Positions 26,711 through 35,836 are shown, numbered from the stretch's first letter. The stretch is DNA of 43,560 bases from NIOZ-UU13 sp964444135 (GCA_964444135.1 CAYUFX010000033.1:1-43560); one strand, 5' to 3'. Made by a program: numbers and translations. The notes: generated by a model not told the origin, from the sequence alone.

Positions 26711-27286
26711 ATGCCGAATTATAAGCGGACATTTGAACCTGGTGGAATGTTCTTTTTCACGTTGGTGACACATCGCAGACGGCATTTGTTTTCAACAGCA
26801 ATGGCCCGCAAATGTCTGCGGCAGGCGATTGTTGAAGAACAAAAAAACCACCCATTTGATTTGACGGCTATTGTCCTTTAGCCGGATCATCTGCTCTGCA
26901 TTTGGGAATTGCCCGACAATGACGGTGATTTCTCGAAAAAGTGGGGCCGCATAAAGAGCAGGTTTTCTAAACTGTGGATGGATATGAGTGGTAAAGAAGC
27001 TCAAGTCTCGCAGGCCCGGAGTAAACATCGTGAACGCGGTATATGGCAAAAGAGGTTTTGGGAACACAGAATCCGTGATGAAGAAGACCTGATGCGACAT
27101 GTCAATTATATTCATTTCAATCCCGTCAAGCACGGTTTGGTTCGTTGTCCTCATGCATGGGCGTATTCAAGCTTTGAAAGATGGGTAAAACAAGGTTATT
27201 ATAAACATAACTGGCTTTGCGATTGCGATGTGCAAAGGCCAGTTATTTCAGATTTCCTGTACACGGGGGATATGTTCGGGGAATAA
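26711..27286 (+). pseudogene. REP-associated tyrosine transposase (Y1/HUH), inactivated
   Basis: Y1-type (HUH) transposase of the RAYT group. MPNYKRTFEPGG and FFFTLVTHRRRHLF open it; YIHFNPVKHGLV, the tyrosine-region motif, is near the C-terminus. One reading frame spans 26711-27286 but is broken by TAG at 26879-26881, where relatives read a hydrophobic residue in VLxPDHLHCIW. The next motif, normally PDHLHCIW, reads PDHLLCIW: the second HUH histidine is Leu. Two independent lesions argue for a decayed gene. About 192 codons in all, which suits a RAYT. Confidence 0.88.
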
Positions 27287-27296
27287 ACAAAATGTC

Positions 27297-27318
27297 GGTG
27301 TGCAGTGCACACCCTACC
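27297..27318 (-). repeat. REP-like palindrome, right end of the RAYT unit
   Basis: Inverted copy of the left REP: hairpin GGTGTGCA/TGCACACC with CTAC at its outer side. One base differs from the left copy. Confidence 0.85.
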
Positions 27319-27527
27319 GAACTGCAATGTAGTCGGCAACCAATCGCTGCAGTCCTTGTTTGGGTATGAAACGTTGAAAGTAACCCGGCATCAGCTCCGG
27401 ATTGCGGCAGAGTCTTTCGAAAAGAAGCTGCTTTTTGAAAGATAGCATTTGACAAACCAGTATCAAAGTGGATACTATTTGTTTTTCAGAACTATTACAT
27501 TCCCCGATAATGCTATAGGTAGTAAGT

Positions 27528-28400
27528 GTGAGCAAAGAGTTTAAGCACAATGTTATCGCAATCGTTTATGATTTTGACGGGACGCTGACTCCCCAGCCAA
27601 TGCAGGAATACACCGTTTTGCCGGAAATCGGCATCAAGGACGGAAAGAAGTTTTGGAAGCAGGTAAACCAGGAGTCTGCGCAAACGAACGGGGAAGGAAT
27701 TGTAGCCTATATGCGTTTGATGCTTGAGAAATCCAAATCCAGACATTTTCCAATCACTGCTGAGATGCTGAGAGAATCGGCGAAAAAGATAAATTATTTC
27801 CCGGGTGTTCAAACTTATTTTAAGCGAATAAATGACTATATTAAAAAGCAATTCGGTCGCGGCATAGAAGTCAGGCATTACGTAATTTCAGCGGGCTTAA
27901 AGGAGATAATCACAGGGGCGAGCATAGCTAAGTATTTTTATAAAGTATTTGCTTCAGAATATTATTACAACGAGTATGGAGCAGCAACTTTCCCAAATGT
28001 AGTAGTGAATGACACACTAAAAACTCAGTTCATTTTCAGAATTAATAAAGGCAAAGAAAACTTGAATGAAAACATTAATCTTCATATGCCTATGCATCTG
28101 CGGCCCATACCTTTTCAAAACATCCTGTATATCGGCGATGGGCTGACAGATGTTCCATGTATGACGGTAATTAGAAAAAATGGCGGGTATGCTATTGCAG
28201 TTTATAAGCCTTACATTTCTCAGGGTAAGCAGATATGCAAGCAGTTATTGAAAGCCGAAAGAGTGAATTTTATTGCTCAGGCGGATTATAAGAGTGGAAC
28301 TGAGCTTGACCGTTTGATAAAGTTATTGTTAGGGATTATTGTTGAAGGGATTCGATATGGGAGAGAATCCTTTAGGCAGTCAAAGAAGTATGGCTCATAA
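27528..28400 (+). CDS. HAD superfamily phosphatase-like protein
   Basis: A 290-aa HAD-fold hydrolase. Motif I is DFDGTLT with nucleophile D15 and D17; motif II Ser lies in VISAG; motif IV is GDGLTDVPC. A cap region occupies about residues 25-100. The layout resembles phosphoserine-phosphatase-like HAD enzymes, but the substrate is unknown. Start is GTG at 27528 with a weak AGGTAG. It is convergent with the HIT gene and adjoins the right end of the accessory island. Confidence 0.82.
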   Translation: MSKEFKHNVIAIVYDFDGTLTPQPMQEYTVLPEIGIKDGKKFWKQVNQESAQTNGEGIVAYMRLMLEKSKSRHFPITAEMLRESAKKINYFPGVQTYFKRINDYIKKQFGRGIEVRHYVISAGLKEIITGASIAKYFYKVFASEYYYNEYGAATFPNVVVNDTLKTQFIFRINKGKENLNENINLHMPMHLRPIPFQNILYIGDGLTDVPCMTVIRKNGGYAIAVYKPYISQGKQICKQLLKAERVNFIAQADYKSGTELDRLIKLLLGIIVEGIRYGRESFRQSKKYGS

Positions 28401-28441
28401 GGAGAATTCATATACCAAATAGTTTATAACAAATTCAGACA

Positions 28442-28951
28442 TTACAGCCCGGGCAGATTATGCTCTTTGCTTATCTGTTTTAATAGCTCAAGAAGCTCAA
28501 TCAAACTTTGACTGATAATATCAGTGTCACTGCACACGTTCATAAAGTTCGTATCTCCGTCCCATCGCGGGACAACGTGAATATGCAGGTGCTCCGGCAG
28601 TCCCGCCCCGCTGCATCGGCCGAAATTCATACCGACGTTAAAGCCGTGCGGTTTTATCGCCAACGACAGGGCTTTTTGCGATTCTCTGATTAGCTTGAAC
28701 ATTTCCAGCAGCTCGTCTTCGCTTGCCTTGGCAAGCTCGCCGATGTGTCGGGCCGGTGCTATCAGTAAATGGCCGTTGTTGTAGGGAAAGTGATTCAGTA
28801 TTGCGATGCTTTTTTCTGTTCGCCACAGAACCAGATTCTTCTCGTCATCCTGCGGATTTTCCAGATTATGGCAGATAAAGCAATCGCTGCTCTCGCTAAG
28901 GCCCTGAACATATTTAATGCGCCACGGCGCCCATAGATTTTTACGTTCCAA
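28442..28951 (-). CDS. HIT family hydrolase (Ap4A phosphorylase-like)
   Basis: Nucleotide-binding HIT protein of 169 aa. The histidine triad HLHIHVV is at 121-127. A C24-x2-C27 pair near the N-terminus, with H54-type and H-x3-H positions downstream, fits the zinc site of the AP4A phosphorylase-like subgroup. Start is TTG at 28951, selected because GGAGGT lies 9 bp upstream. Function in dinucleoside polyphosphate turnover is from family knowledge. Confidence 0.9.
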   Translation of the reverse strand: MERKNLWAPWRIKYVQGLSESSDCFICHNLENPQDDEKNLVLWRTEKSIAILNHFPYNNGHLLIAPARHIGELAKASEDELLEMFKLIRESQKALSLAIKPHGFNVGMNFGRCSGAGLPEHLHIHVVPRWDGDTNFMNVCSDTDIISQSLIELLELLKQISKEHNLPGL

Positions 28952-28998
28952 TCTGCAATTACCTCCATAGAAAAAAGTGCCTAAAGTGACACGTAAGT

Positions 28999-29092
28999 GT
29001 CATCCTGAGGCGAAGCCGAAGAGCCTGCCCTGAGCTTGCCGAAGGGATCTGGCCTGCGAATGATGAGATTCTTCGCTTCGCTCAGAATGACA
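28999..29092. repeat. Dispersed palindromic repeat, GTCATCCTGAG type
   Basis: Ends GTCATCCTGAG and CTCAGAATGAC are inverted, with GATTCTTCGCTTCGCTC near the right end. It is preceded by AAGTGCCTAAAGTG (also at 21771) and lies between the HIT gene and the RCC1 lipoprotein. Confidence 0.8.
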
Positions 29093-29101
29093 GCTTTGCT
29101 G

Positions 29102-30949
29102 TCACTTTAGCTCCATAGTCAGGTTTTGTTTGATTGTTATCATCGGTTTTACACTAATGCCCATCGGTATAGAGGCTTGTAGCTGCATCTGGTACTTCTG
29201 ATTATATTGCTCTGTTCGCCCGGCCTCGATATTGAACAGCTCTTCGCCCCGGCCGTAGAAATCGTAACCCCATGCTCCCCACATTAAAAGAGAACCATCC
29301 GATTTGAGAGCAATACTGTGGTACCTTCCACCTGCAATGCTGACAAAATCCTTACCTGCAGGCACATCGCACTGGCCTTCCGAATTACGTCCCCACGCTA
29401 CAAGCGAACCATCGGATTTAAGAGCAAGACTGTGGTTCAGGCCAGTTGAGATTCCAATAAAGTTACCTGGTGGCGTATTGCACTGGTCGTAGTCATTACG
29501 ACCCCATGCAACAAGTGAACCATTTGATTTGAGAGCAAGACTGTGATACTCACCAGCTGCAATGGCGACAAAATCTTTATCTTCAGGGACATCGCACTGG
29601 CCATCATCATTCCTGCCACACGCCACCAGTGAACCGTCCGACTTAAGAGCAAGACTATGGTATCCGCCAGCTGCGATCCCAACAAAGCGGACGCCAAACA
29701 GCACCTCTAGAAAATTTCTTGTGGGTACGTTGCACGAGCCCCAGTCGTTGCGACCCCACGCCACCAGTGAACCATCCGACTTAAGAGCAAGACTATGGTA
29801 TCCGCCAGCTGCGACCCCAACGAAGCGTACGCCAAACAGCACCTCCAGAAAATTTCTTGTGGGTACTTTGCAAGCACCCCAGTCGTTCTGGCCCCACGCT
29901 ACCAGTGAGCCATCAGACTTAAGGGCAAGATTATGGTAGTACCCACCCGCAACCATCTCAAAGTTGTTGCCAGCAGGTATATTGTCCCGGTCGGCGTCGC
30001 TTAGGGCCCACGTTTCCAGCGAACCATCGGATTTTAGACCAAGACTGTGGGTATAGCCACCTCCAATGCTGACAAAGTCACTCCCTGCGAAGTCGTCGCC
30101 CTGGTCTTGCAAATATAGAAGCTTGACCTTGTAGCCGCTGAGAAAGCCGAATGTCCCCTTCATTTGGAATCTACCTGAATAAGGTATTGGCCAGCTTTGA
30201 GGAGCCGAGTCAGCTACCTCATAAGAGCTGCTTATCACGGCCAGCCTTCCCTTTTCGCTCTGCCGGATTTCATCGAGCCGGTATGTAACATCTCTTGCCT
30301 TTCGCATAACCATCGGTGAAGGCACGGACAGTTTTGAATTCCAGCTTTGTCCCACCGCCACCCCTTCGGATGGGTTTTTTAGACTGGATACCGAATCCCA
30401 TAAAAACCACTGGGTCGCGACAAAATCGCCTATCATATCAAGCTCTTTAATTCTGCTCCTGCCTGTATCCGGTAGAAATGCTTTTTTGCCGGCCTCTTTG
30501 ATTAGCTCATCCAATTGTGAATAGTCCTCAATTTTTCCGGTGGGCCCAACTGAAAACGTAAAAGTTTTACCGGCCAGATGTTCCACAGCGTCTTTTCGTG
30601 GCCCTTTGCTTCGTGTCACTTTAACTGATTTGCACGTTGCCTCAATAGTGCTAAGCCCATACGGGTCTATTTTGATTGGTGTGTATGCTACAACCATTTC
30701 CATTGACTCAGTGGTCTTATCAGGAGTGCTTTTGTCCGATTTGGACAGCTTTCCTGTCGGGTCCCAGTCAAGGATTATCTCTCTTCCGGAGACGAATTTG
30801 TATTCCAGCCTCCGACCATCCTGCCAATCTACGGTCAAGAGCTCTTTGTTTTTAATTGACGACTCTTTTATTCCGGCTCCCGACTTGCATCCTGCAAGGA
30901 CACTCACAATGACAACCGTCATAATCGCCAGTGCAGTTTTCAGTTTCAC
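29102..30949 (-). CDS. Lipoprotein with RCC1-like repeats
   Basis: 615-aa secreted protein. A signal peptide ends in a lipobox (VLAGC, Cys about 20). Residues about 35-275 form a beta-rich domain (HLAGKTFTFSVGPTGKIED, AVGQSWNSKL) shared with the next lipoprotein; I think it resembles DUF6263, not confirmed. Residues about 290-570 hold seven RCC1-type repeats with the core HSLALKSDGSLVAWGRND. Two adjacent repeats are a recent exact-length duplication of 138 bp (46 aa, containing NFLEVLFGVRFVG), at about 29700-29970. RCC1 blades form beta-propellers; the ligand is unknown. It probably sits on the outer or inner membrane. Confidence 0.88.
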   Translation of the reverse strand: MKLKTALAIMTVVIVSVLAGCKSGAGIKESSIKNKELLTVDWQDGRRLEYKFVSGREIILDWDPTGKLSKSDKSTPDKTTESMEMVVAYTPIKIDPYGLSTIEATCKSVKVTRSKGPRKDAVEHLAGKTFTFSVGPTGKIEDYSQLDELIKEAGKKAFLPDTGRSRIKELDMIGDFVATQWFLWDSVSSLKNPSEGVAVGQSWNSKLSVPSPMVMRKARDVTYRLDEIRQSEKGRLAVISSSYEVADSAPQSWPIPYSGRFQMKGTFGFLSGYKVKLLYLQDQGDDFAGSDFVSIGGGYTHSLGLKSDGSLETWALSDADRDNIPAGNNFEMVAGGYYHNLALKSDGSLVAWGQNDWGACKVPTRNFLEVLFGVRFVGVAAGGYHSLALKSDGSLVAWGRNDWGSCNVPTRNFLEVLFGVRFVGIAAGGYHSLALKSDGSLVACGRNDDGQCDVPEDKDFVAIAAGEYHSLALKSNGSLVAWGRNDYDQCNTPPGNFIGISTGLNHSLALKSDGSLVAWGRNSEGQCDVPAGKDFVSIAGGRYHSIALKSDGSLLMWGAWGYDFYGRGEELFNIEAGRTEQYNQKYQMQLQASIPMGISVKPMITIKQNLTMELK

Positions 30950-31069
30950 TCCTTTTCAAACAATAAGTTGTTGTAGAGAGAGAAGCTATTTGATTATTTA
31001 AGAAAATCAAAAACCTGATTGTCTAAAATAATATATGCCTAACCTCAATTTTGCATAACTTTAATTGTT

Positions 31070-32215
31070 CTAATCAATTCTTTCAAAGCGGTAAAGACGA
31101 ATCGCACCCATTCGCAACGTATCAGGTTCTTTATTTTCTTTTGAAGTAAACTGGTCAACGGCAACCCATTCGGACCTGTATTCTTCAAAGTATTGTTCGA
31201 TTTTGCCCGCAGTCAAATTAAACTTTAACTGCCCCGTATATATTTCGACAGGATTATCGAACATTTGTGAAAAGAAACCTATTGCTTGCTCTTTATGCAG
31301 CTCCTTCGCTTTTTCCGAGGAGGGGACAACGCTCATTTCGACAATGGCGGTCCGGCATTTATCTGCATCCTTAATTTCTTTTAGCTCGTAAATTCTTTCG
31401 TATGATTTTGAACCCAACGGACCAAAAGAGAAGGTCTTTATATTGCTCCAGCTCCCGCCCGTCTGCAACTGGTTCTCCCCGGCTGCCGGCATTGCCGGAA
31501 TGCTGTGTTGTTCTGTGATTACCTTAGTTGAAAGCAGTTGTGCCGCCCTTTGATTGGCTGAGGCGCTGCCCCCGACGGCAGTTCGGGCACTGCTTACGTC
31601 GATAACCTTTGAAACCTCCCCGGAAGCGGTGATTTCTATGGTATAACTTTGCCCGATTAACTTGCCTAAAGGGTTATTTTGGTCCTTTTCCCGCGAGCTG
31701 TCGAAATCCAGAACGATGTTGTCCCTGACCTTAGTTAAATATTTCAGCCCTTTGATTGTTATCTCAGCAACGGCTTTGCCTTGGTCATCAACGCTTTGTA
31801 TCCGCCGGTTGAAGGTCATTTCGATTCTGTTGCCGCTATGACCGCCAATAAAGTGCTTGGGTCTGTTTGTCTCGGGGCCTTCCCAGATAACGCTTTGTTC
31901 GGTTTCTGTTGTTACCTTATAATCTGTTAAATCCTCCGGCGTGAATTTCAATGTTAGCTTTACCGTTGGCTTGTGTTCTTCCGGTTCGACTTCGGCCTTG
32001 ACGACTTCTTCGGGTTCAATGCTTCTTTCGGTGGTTTCTTCACGTTCGACTTTGGCCTCAGTGGTTTCTTCCGGCTCGACCCAGGTTTGGGTCGTATCCT
32101 GGGGTTTGATTTCGATTGTTGCAGTTTCCCTGGTGGAATCCACACAGCCTGCCGTTAAAAGCAGTACGCAAATTACGGCGCTCGCTGCGAAACCACAAAT
32201 TCTGGCTTGGCTCAT
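31070..32215 (-). CDS. Lipoprotein with Glu/Thr-rich linker, related to the RCC1 lipoprotein
   Basis: 381-aa lipoprotein with a lipobox (LLTAGC). A low-complexity stretch follows (about 40-80) made of repeats such as EPEETTEAKVEREET. The remainder is a beta-rich domain with similar ordering to the upstream gene's N-terminal region (FTPEDLTDY; GQSYTIEITASGEVSKV; GGSWSN; TGQLKFNLTAGKIEQY). The two adjacent genes may be distant paralogs. GTG at 32218 is possible but the ATG at 32215 has GGGAG at 8 bp. Function unknown. Confidence 0.82.
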   Translation of the reverse strand: MSQARICGFAASAVICVLLLTAGCVDSTRETATIEIKPQDTTQTWVEPEETTEAKVEREETTERSIEPEEVVKAEVEPEEHKPTVKLTLKFTPEDLTDYKVTTETEQSVIWEGPETNRPKHFIGGHSGNRIEMTFNRRIQSVDDQGKAVAEITIKGLKYLTKVRDNIVLDFDSSREKDQNNPLGKLIGQSYTIEITASGEVSKVIDVSSARTAVGGSASANQRAAQLLSTKVITEQHSIPAMPAAGENQLQTGGSWSNIKTFSFGPLGSKSYERIYELKEIKDADKCRTAIVEMSVVPSSEKAKELHKEQAIGFFSQMFDNPVEIYTGQLKFNLTAGKIEQYFEEYRSEWVAVDQFTSKENKEPDTLRMGAIRLYRFERID

Positions 32216-32453
32216 CACTTATTCTCCCAAGCACGAATGTAGTTAGTAGTGAGTGGTTAATTAGTGAGTGGAGAATGACCAATTGACTAATTAACCAATT
32301 AACTTTAATTTTGCGGCAAATTCAAATTCCGATTATACATTTGCTTTTTTCAAAAACAACCGATTTTTCTTTATTTGCTTTCAATCAGCGGTTAAAATCC
32401 GACTTTTGGTTTTTTCGGATTATTTTGCCAACCACTATAGGAGAAACCGGATT

Positions 32454-34121
32454 ATGAAAAGTGATACAGTCAAAAAGGGTTTCCAGCGGGCCCCTCATCG
32501 CGGCCTGCTTCGCGCCTGCGGCCTTAAAGACGCCGACATTGATAAGCCTTTCATCGGCATCGCCAACAGCTTTTGCGAGATAGTCCCCGGCCACGTCCAT
32601 CTCAACAAGGTGGCGCAACTGGTTAAGGACTCTGTTCGCAAGGCCGGCGGAGCTGCCTTTGAATTTAATACAATAGCGGTCTGCGACGGCATTGCTATGG
32701 GCCATACCGGTATGAAATATTCCCTGGCCTCACGTGAAATCATCGCCGATTCCGTCGAGACTATGGCACGGGCGCACTGTTTTGACGGCCTTGTTTGCAT
32801 CCCCAATTGCGACAAAATCGTACCCGGAATGTTAATGGCAGCAGTCCGGCTGAACATCCCGACGATTTTCGTCTCCGGCGGGCCTATGGCAGCAGGCAAA
32901 ATGAAAGATGGGAAAGCAGTTGACCTTATCAGCATTTTCGAGGGAGTTGCCGAGTTTAACGCCGGCAAAATCGACGAGGCTCAGTTAGGGGAGCTTGAAT
33001 GCACCGCTTGCCCGGGCGAGGGGAGCTGCTCCGGTATGTTCACCGCCAACTCGATGAACTGCCTTTGCGAGGCAATAGGGATAGCGCTGCCCGGCAACGG
33101 AACAATCCTGGCCGTTGACCCCAAACGCCAACAGCTTTATAAAGCGACGGGCAAACAAATTATGACCCTTATCGAAAGAGACATCAAACCGCTGGACATA
33201 ATCAATACCAAATCGCTGGACAACGCGCTTGTTCTGGATATGGCGATGGGCGGCTCGACTAATACCGTACTGCACGCACTGGCACTGGCTAATGAAGCCG
33301 GCGTCAAATACGACCTTGAGCGAATAAATGCAATCTCGGCTAAATGCCCCAATATCTGCAAAGTCTCGCCGTCGAGCAAATATCACGTCGAGGATGTTGA
33401 CGCCGCCGGCGGCATAAGCGCGATACTAAAAGAAATAAGCAAAGTTCCAAATCTGTTGAACACCGATTGTCTTACAGTTACCACTAATACACTCGGTGAA
33501 AATATTGCAGATGCCGAGATTAAAAATCCCGATGTTATCCATCCCTTAGATAATTCGTACTCGAAGACCGGCGGCCTGGTTATTCTAACAGGCAACCTTG
33601 CACCTAACGGCGGCGTGGTCAAGGTCACCGGAGTCGCCTCTGCAATGCTCACGCACACCGGCCCAGCGGTTATCTTCGAGAGTCAGGAGGACGCCTGCGA
33701 TGGCATCCTTGCCGGCAAGGTAAAAGAAGGTGATGTAGTGGTGATTCGCTGCGAAGGCCCCAAAGGCGGCCCCGGTATGCAGGAGATGTTAAGTCCGACA
33801 AGTTATCTTATGGGTGCAGGTTTAGGCGAGTCTGTTGCCCTGGTTACAGACGGCAGGTTCAGCGGCGGAACAAGAGGCGCCTGCATCGGCCATATCAGTC
33901 CCGAAGCTATGGTGGGCGGCCCCATCGGATTATTAGAAGACGGCGATATAATCGAAATCGACATCCCGAATAATAGCATAAGCGTAAAGCTGTCCGATGA
34001 TGAATTGGCCGAACGCAAAAAGGCCTGGAAGCCACCCAAGCCGAGAATAACAAAAGGCTGTCTTGCAAAATACGCCTCAATGGCCACCAGCGCCGACACC
34101 GGCGCGGTTTTGAAGTGGTGA
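32454..34121 (+). CDS. ilvD: Dihydroxy-acid dehydratase
   Basis: Iron-sulfur dehydratase of valine, isoleucine and leucine synthesis; 555 aa, the usual length. Motifs: CDGIAMGHTGM, PNCDKIVPGM, CPGEGSCSGMFTANS, and the VTDGRFSGGTRG C-terminal motif. The frame also opens at TTG 32406, but TAGGAG ends 10 bp before the ATG at 32454 and this gives the typical N-terminus. The nearest ilv genes are not in the window. Confidence 0.97.
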   Translation: MKSDTVKKGFQRAPHRGLLRACGLKDADIDKPFIGIANSFCEIVPGHVHLNKVAQLVKDSVRKAGGAAFEFNTIAVCDGIAMGHTGMKYSLASREIIADSVETMARAHCFDGLVCIPNCDKIVPGMLMAAVRLNIPTIFVSGGPMAAGKMKDGKAVDLISIFEGVAEFNAGKIDEAQLGELECTACPGEGSCSGMFTANSMNCLCEAIGIALPGNGTILAVDPKRQQLYKATGKQIMTLIERDIKPLDIINTKSLDNALVLDMAMGGSTNTVLHALALANEAGVKYDLERINAISAKCPNICKVSPSSKYHVEDVDAAGGISAILKEISKVPNLLNTDCLTVTTNTLGENIADAEIKNPDVIHPLDNSYSKTGGLVILTGNLAPNGGVVKVTGVASAMLTHTGPAVIFESQEDACDGILAGKVKEGDVVVIRCEGPKGGPGMQEMLSPTSYLMGAGLGESVALVTDGRFSGGTRGACIGHISPEAMVGGPIGLLEDGDIIEIDIPNNSISVKLSDDELAERKKAWKPPKPRITKGCLAKYASMATSADTGAVLKW

Positions 34122-34142
34122 TATAAAAATGTGGTTTTTGTT

Positions 34143-34183
34143 CTTTTGTCATTCCTGCGAAAGCAGGAATCCAGGACAAAAAG
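34143..34183. repeat. Short palindromic repeat, GTCATTCCTGCG type
   Basis: CTTTTGTC...CCTGC GAAA GCAGG...GACAAAAAG: a nested hairpin with a GAAA loop just after ilvD. It belongs to the GTCATTCCxGCG/GGAATCCA family. Confidence 0.85.
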
Positions 34184-34232
34184 TCAAAGGTAATTATCCG
34201 GAAAATATTGGTACGGTGATAAAGGATTCTAT

Positions 34233-34781
34233 ATGGAGTTCTATCTGAAATACGATGGTCCCTTAAAGTCAAACGCTGGCCCTAAAGACAAGCATAATAT
34301 ACGGGAATATCTTTATCCCCAGATGAAGAAACAATGGGATATTAAACCACTGAATCATTTGAAGGAAAAATTTTTGACTGATGGAAGAGAACTATCGGTA
34401 CTTAAAAAGGTCGATGGTGTGATTTTTGCACCCTTGGTGTCCAGCGTACTGGAATTTATTTGTCAGCTCGATATAACAATATTATGGCCTGAAGAACCCG
34501 GTGTAATATCAGAACATGGTGGTGACATTGACAATAGATTAAAAACGCTGTTCGATGCTCTGCAGTGTCCGGATATTAATCAAATTAAACCGGTTAAAGA
34601 AAGCTTCGCAGATAAGCAGCCCTTCTTTTGCTTATTGGAGAATGACAAATTAATCACATCGGTTAATATACACACTCACACCTTGCTTTGCTCTAAAAAC
34701 GAGGCTGATGTTTCTGTTCTGATACATGTTATGGTCAAAGCAACCGGGTTGATGATGGCAACTATTGGTTTGTCAGGGTAA
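34233..34781 (+). CDS. Small protein with a RusA-like acidic motif
   Basis: 182 aa, no named family I can confirm. Its centre reads GDIDNRLKTLFDAL. This matches the Asp-x-Asp-Asn-x-x-Lys pattern of RusA Holliday-junction resolvases (D70, D72, N73, K76 in E. coli RusA). A later acidic residue in LLENDKLITSV could be the third ligand. The N-terminus (MEFYLKYDGPLKSN) reminds me of a widespread uncharacterised family. RBS AAAGGA at 8 bp. It is flanked on both sides by palindromic repeats, which hints at transfer. Confidence 0.55.
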   Translation: MEFYLKYDGPLKSNAGPKDKHNIREYLYPQMKKQWDIKPLNHLKEKFLTDGRELSVLKKVDGVIFAPLVSSVLEFICQLDITILWPEEPGVISEHGGDIDNRLKTLFDALQCPDINQIKPVKESFADKQPFFCLLENDKLITSVNIHTHTLLCSKNEADVSVLIHVMVKATGLMMATIGLSG

Positions 34782-34813
34782 TTGGTCTTCCGCATGATGT
34801 TTAGTTAAAATAA

Positions 34814-34895
34814 CTGGATTCCCGCTTGCGCGGGAATGACGATTGTTGAAGTTTGTGGTTGGTTTTGATAGATCCCTCGGCTTCGCTCGGGATGA
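34814..34895. repeat. Two palindromic repeats of the GGATTCCCG / GATCCCTCGG type
   Basis: A GGATTCCCGC...GCGGGAATGAC hairpin at 34815-34840 and a second, GATCCCTCGG...CTCGGGATGAC, at 34871-34895. The second one's end supplies the ATG of the next gene. Confidence 0.8.
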
Positions 34896-35386
34896 CGTCT
34901 GTGAAATCTGTGATTAAAAAAACTCCGTGGTATATTGGCGGTCTGCATTTTGAATGTGTGCAGTGCGGAAGGTGCTGCTCCGGGCCGGGTGAAGGTTATA
35001 TCTGGGTCACCAGGCCGGAGATAGAATTCATCGCAGATTTTCTGAAGATATCTGTTGAACAGTTGCGACAAGAGTACTTAAAGCGCGCCGGCTTGAGAAC
35101 AACAATTATTGAGCACCCTGCTACCAGAGACTGCGTATTCCTGAACCACGGATTACACGGAAGCCAGAAAAAATGTATGATTTACCCTGTTCGCCCGAGC
35201 CAGTGCCGGGCCTGGCCCTTTTGGCCTGACAATTTAGCCAATCCCGACACCTGGAACAAGGCCTCTCAAAAATGCCCCGGCATCAATCACGGCCGGCTCT
35301 ACACCTGCGACGAAATAGAAAGAATCAAAAGGAACAAAAAATGGTGGCAGAATACCGCACAAACATCCGGCTCCTCGAAAGAGTAG
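34892..35386 (+). CDS. YkgJ family cysteine-cluster protein
   Basis: 164 aa with a CxxCGRCC cluster (CVQCGRCC), then a CMIYPVRPSQCRAWPFW segment and CPG: the zinc/iron-chelating pattern of the YkgJ-type family. Function unknown beyond metal binding. The ATG at 34892 is the final base triplet pair of a dispersed repeat (GGGATGACG); in-frame GTG codons at 34901 and 34910 are alternatives. It overlaps the next gene by 46 bp, so the two are translationally linked. Confidence 0.82.
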   Translation: MTSVKSVIKKTPWYIGGLHFECVQCGRCCSGPGEGYIWVTRPEIEFIADFLKISVEQLRQEYLKRAGLRTTIIEHPATRDCVFLNHGLHGSQKKCMIYPVRPSQCRAWPFWPDNLANPDTWNKASQKCPGINHGRLYTCDEIERIKRNKKWWQNTAQTSGSSKE

Positions 35387-35805
35387 CCAGAATTTACAAA
35401 TGGCTTGAAACGCAGATTCGATATAACAATGAGCTGGTTAGCCGATGCAATGCCTGTGGTAAATGTTGTGATTTCGGTGTGCCTGCCCCTGACTCCGAGC
35501 AGGTGTTTGACCACCGCCTATTTGTTACTCCGCCGGAATTGATGTATCTGACTGCGAATCTGGGCGCCGAAAACATCAAGTCAATGCCTACAAATCGATG
35601 CCCTTACAACATCGACGGCAAGTGCACAGTATATGAATATCGTTTCGCGGGCTGTAGAATCTTTTATTGCAATGCCGATGTGGATTTCCAAAGCAAATTG
35701 AGCGAATCCGCCCTGGAGAAGCTTAAATCACTCTGCGCAGAATTCCAAATCCCATATCTCTATACTGACCTGGCCACTGCGTTAAAGAGTTTTGCAGGCG
35801 CCTAA
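35341..35805 (+). CDS. Second YkgJ-like cysteine-cluster protein
   Basis: 154 aa. CNACGKCC near residue 35, CPYNIDGKCTVYEYRFAGCRIFYC later. It is a diverged homologue of the preceding protein, sharing the CxxCGxCC and C...C-R order. The frame opens earlier (35272), but the ATG at 35341 has AAGG at about 9 bp. Adjacent paralogs in overlap suggest a heteromeric or stepwise iron/zinc-related role; this is inference. Confidence 0.82.
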   Translation: MVAEYRTNIRLLERVARIYKWLETQIRYNNELVSRCNACGKCCDFGVPAPDSEQVFDHRLFVTPPELMYLTANLGAENIKSMPTNRCPYNIDGKCTVYEYRFAGCRIFYCNADVDFQSKLSESALEKLKSLCAEFQIPYLYTDLATALKSFAGA

Positions 35806-35836
35806 TACAGTATTCCATAAATTCTGCGACTATAAT

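Larger units (their letters stand above)
26642..27318 (+). mobile_element. REP-RAYT unit (REPtron) with degraded transposase
   Basis: A REP-associated tyrosine transposase relic lies between two REP-like palindromes in inverted orientation (one mismatch over 22 bp). The element is about 677 bp long. Confidence 0.85.

Noticed and set aside
26879..26881. TAG in the transposase as evidence of stop-codon reassignment
   Set aside because: Other genes end normally, and the neighbouring HUH motif is also damaged, so decay is the simpler reading.
27314..27550. A 78-aa minus-strand frame between the RAYT unit and the HAD gene
   Set aside because: It overlaps the HAD start, has no recognised domain or good RBS, and could be a remnant; I have too little to call it.
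32406..32453. Extra N-terminal extension of ilvD from a TTG
   Set aside because: The TAGGAG site fits the ATG at 32454, which gives the normal DHAD N-terminus.
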